The translations under genes and the position numbers were made by a program. From Aquabacterium soli (lineage in GTDB: Bacteria; Pseudomonadota; Gammaproteobacteria; Burkholderiales; Burkholderiaceae_C): DNA of 64,000 nucleotides. The stretch's first letter is position 1, and the number at the start of each line of letters is the position of its first letter. Shown one piece after another: positions 62,313 through 64,000 of this stretch. Below the pieces are notes generated by a model that was given only the letters and a program-made list of their open reading frames with translations, ran no database searches and was not told the DNA's origin. The stretch lies in assembly GCF_003933735.1 (NCBI RefSeq), contig NZ_RSED01000004.1:239967-303966 (forward strand), given 5' to 3'.

Positions 62313-63587
62313 TCAGCCCGCCTGGAATGACACGGCGCCCGGCCGCCCCGGCAACTGCAGCTGGCTGATCTGCGGCGGCGCGGTCGCGATGACCTGCCCG
62401 CCACGGATCACGGCCAGGCGCGTGGCGCGCAGCCGGATCGCCTCGACCGGATCGCGCGCCTGCAGCAGCACCAGATCGGCCTTGCAGCCGACATCGACCC
62501 CATGGCCTTCGAGCCCCAGGATGCGCGCCGGCGTGGTCGTGATGGCTTCGAAGCACTGGCGCATGGCCTGCTGGCCCGTCATCTGCGCCACGTGCAGGCC
62601 CATGTGGGCCACCTCCAGCATGTCGCCACTGCCCAGGCCATACCAGGGGTCCATCACGCAGTCGTGGCCGAAGGCCACATCGATGCCCTGCGCCAGCATC
62701 TCGGGCACGCGGGTCATGCCGCGGCGCTTGGGGTAGGTGTCGTGCCGGCCCTGCAGCGTGATGTTGATCAAGGGGTTGGCGATGGCGGCTACACCTGATT
62801 CCTTGATCAGCGGCAACAGCTTGCTGACGTAGTAGTTGTCCATGCTGTGCATGGACGTGAGGTGCGAGCCGGCCACCCTGCCCTGCAGGCCCAGGCGCTG
62901 CGCATGGAAGGCCAGGGTCTCGATGTGGCGCGACATCGGATCGTCGGTCTCGTCGCAGTGCATGTCGACGCGCAGGCCGCGCTCGGCCGCCAGTTCGCAC
63001 AGCACCCTCACGGATTCGGCGCCATCGGCCATGGTGCGCTCGAAGTGGGGGATGCCGCCGACCACATCGACGCCCATGTCGAGCGCGCGGCGCAGGTTGT
63101 CGAGTGCACCAGGGCTGCGCAGGATGCCGTCCTGCGGGAAGGCCACCAGCTGCAGATCGATGTAGGGCTTGACCCTGGCCTTGACGTGCAGCAGCGCCTC
63201 GACGGCCAGCAGACGGTGATCGCACACATCGACGTGCGAGCGGATGGCCAGCAGGCCGCGCGCAGCCGCCCAGTCGCAATAGGCCATGGCCCGCTCGACC
63301 AGCGCCTCCTGCGACAACAGCGGCTTGAGCTCGCCCCACAGCGAGATGCCTTCGAGCAAGGTGCCCGACTGGTTGACGCGCGGCTGGCCATAGCTGAGCG
63401 TCGAGTCCATGTGGAAGTGCGCATCGACAAAGGGCGCGGTGACCAACTGGCCTGCGGCATCGATCTCGCGCGCGGCCGTGGCAGCCAACCGCGGCTGGAC
63501 GGCATCGATGCGGCCCTGCGCGATGGCGATGTCCTGGTCCTGGCGCCCATCGGGCAAGGTGCAGTGGCGAAGGATCAGCTCGAACAC
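62313..63587 (-). CDS. CodA-type amidohydrolase (cytosine / 5-methylcytosine deaminase)
   Basis: Amidohydrolase of 424 residues closely similar to E. coli cytosine deaminase along its length. Metal ligands: HFH at residues 57-59, the His of VDMHCDETDDP, and Asp309 in GHDC. The substrate-binding NPLINITLQGRHDTYPKRRG and DPWYGLGSGDML match CodA. The residue after the catalytic Asp is Cys310, where E. coli CodA has Asp314; loss of that Asp is the feature by which bacterial 5-methylcytosine deaminases were recognised, so that substrate is a good candidate. The start is GTG 63587 with GGAG 8 nt upstream; a TTG at 63605 is less likely. No codB-type permease gene is adjacent. Confidence 0.85.
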   Translation of the reverse strand: MFELILRHCTLPDGRQDQDIAIAQGRIDAVQPRLAATAAREIDAAGQLVTAPFVDAHFHMDSTLSYGQPRVNQSGTLLEGISLWGELKPLLSQEALVERAMAYCDWAAARGLLAIRSHVDVCDHRLLAVEALLHVKARVKPYIDLQLVAFPQDGILRSPGALDNLRRALDMGVDVVGGIPHFERTMADGAESVRVLCELAAERGLRVDMHCDETDDPMSRHIETLAFHAQRLGLQGRVAGSHLTSMHSMDNYYVSKLLPLIKESGVAAIANPLINITLQGRHDTYPKRRGMTRVPEMLAQGIDVAFGHDCVMDPWYGLGSGDMLEVAHMGLHVAQMTGQQAMRQCFEAITTTPARILGLEGHGVDVGCKADLVLLQARDPVEAIRLRATRLAVIRGGQVIATAPPQISQLQLPGRPGAVSFQAG

Positions 63588-63659
63588 GAAAAAGGCTCCG
63601 GGCAAAGGATGCCAGGAGCCTAGCAGGGATCAGGCCATGGCGGCCGGATCAGGGCTGGA

Positions 63660-64000
63660 TCAGAAGGTTTCCCAATCGTCGTCGGCACCCGCCTTGGCCG
63701 TGCGGGCTGGCGGTGGTGAAGGCAACTGCGGCGAAGCCTCGGCACGGGCCTTGGCCGTCGTGCCCACGGCCGGCGGACGGAGCTGCGCTTTCGCGGCCAC
63801 CTTCGGCGCCGGCGTCACGGGGCGCGGCTCCAGGCGCGCGGCACCGATCGGCGCCCTGGCCTGGCGGATGATCTGCTGGGTGTGCTGTTCGGCCTGCACC
63901 TGGCGGGTCTTGAACACGCCCACGGCTTCGGTCAGGCGCTGGGCCTGCTGGCGCAGGCTTTCGGCAGCGGCCATGCTTTCTTCCACCAGCGCGGCGTTCT
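63660..64000 (-). CDS. methyl-accepting chemotaxis protein, C-terminal part (partial at right edge)
   Basis: Only the last 113 codons are in the window. The visible part is the end of an MCP signalling domain (NAALVEESMAAAESLRQQ and LTEAVGVFK) followed by a long Lys/Ala/Pro-rich linker of about 70 residues and the C-terminal DDWETF. The WETF pentapeptide is the known docking site for CheR and CheB, so this receptor is methylation-competent. The sensor domain lies beyond the edge. Confidence 0.9.
   Translation of the reverse strand, partial: NAALVEESMAAAESLRQQAQRLTEAVGVFKTRQVQAEQHTQQIIRQARAPIGAARLEPRPVTPAPKVAAKAQLRPPAVGTTAKARAEASPQLPSPPPARTAKAGADDDWETF

Overview
The window looks like an ordinary, gene-dense chromosomal segment of a high-G+C betaproteobacterium of the order Burkholderiales, probably near the Comamonadaceae or the Aquabacterium/Leptothrix/Rubrivivax group. 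The evidence is the gene order yqgE-ruvX-pyrR-pyrB, rubredoxin-thiD-hemL, cyaY divergent from lptM-lysA, pilMNOPQ divergent from mrcA, two Gram-negative trimeric porins, and a large DUF3683/FAD/Fe-S dehydrogenase typical of that order. I see no insertion sequence, prophage, CRISPR array or rRNA. There is one tRNA, tRNA-Leu(CAA). Taxonomy is inferred from protein style and synteny only.

Layout. 1-4.9 kb: pyrimidine operon (pyrB cut by the left edge), photolyase, a diguanylate cyclase. 4.9-15.4 kb: a Pil-Chp chemosensory operon (pilG, pilH, pilI, pilJ, chpA) that would steer type IV pili. 15.5-25 kb: rubredoxin, a divergent thiD, hemL, mpl, a glycerophosphodiesterase, the 1335-residue dehydrogenase and a HIT protein. 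25-30.8 kb: a second chemosensory operon (CheZ-like protein, cheY, cheA, cheW) followed by a periplasmic Cache-only protein and two tandem secreted Sel1-like paralogs. 30.9-32.7 kb: a soluble receiver-histidine kinase and its LuxR-type regulator. 33-43.8 kb: dps, uvrD, a DUF898 membrane protein, an M48 protease, a YqjK/YqjE/YqjD-like membrane-stress trio, uspA, valS and aroK. 43.8-53.4 kb: a low-G+C Ig-like lipoprotein gene, pilQPONM and mrcA. 53.4-64 kb: cyaY, lptM, lysA, two porins, ruvB, tusA, cysM, tRNA-Leu, a degenerate OmpR-type regulator, an EF-hand microprotein, a CodA-type deaminase and the tail of a chemoreceptor.

Functionally the window is rich in surface motility and its control: the pilus alignment and secretin complex (pilMNOPQ), its chemosensory pathway (Pil-Chp), a second Che pathway, a c-di-GMP synthase, and a receptor with a CheR/CheB tether. 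The rest is core metabolism, cell-wall synthesis and DNA repair.

Most interesting signals: (1) at least five genes (yqgE, mpl, uvrD, valS, ruvB) have a sigma70-like -10 hexamer exactly 6-7 nt before the ATG and no Shine-Dalgarno, which is the layout of leaderless mRNAs; ruvB also has a LexA-like box over the inferred start; (2) the CodA homologue has Cys at the position of E. coli Asp314, the residue whose loss marks 5-methylcytosine deaminases; (3) an OmpR-type regulator that has lost all phosphorylation residues is divergent from a 65-residue EF-hand protein across an intergenic region with three copies of CGGCTCC; (4) a CheZ-like phosphatase motif in an unnamed chemotaxis protein; (5) an Ig-like lipoprotein inserted between pilQ and aroK. 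No computation beyond reading was possible, so all family calls are from motif recognition.
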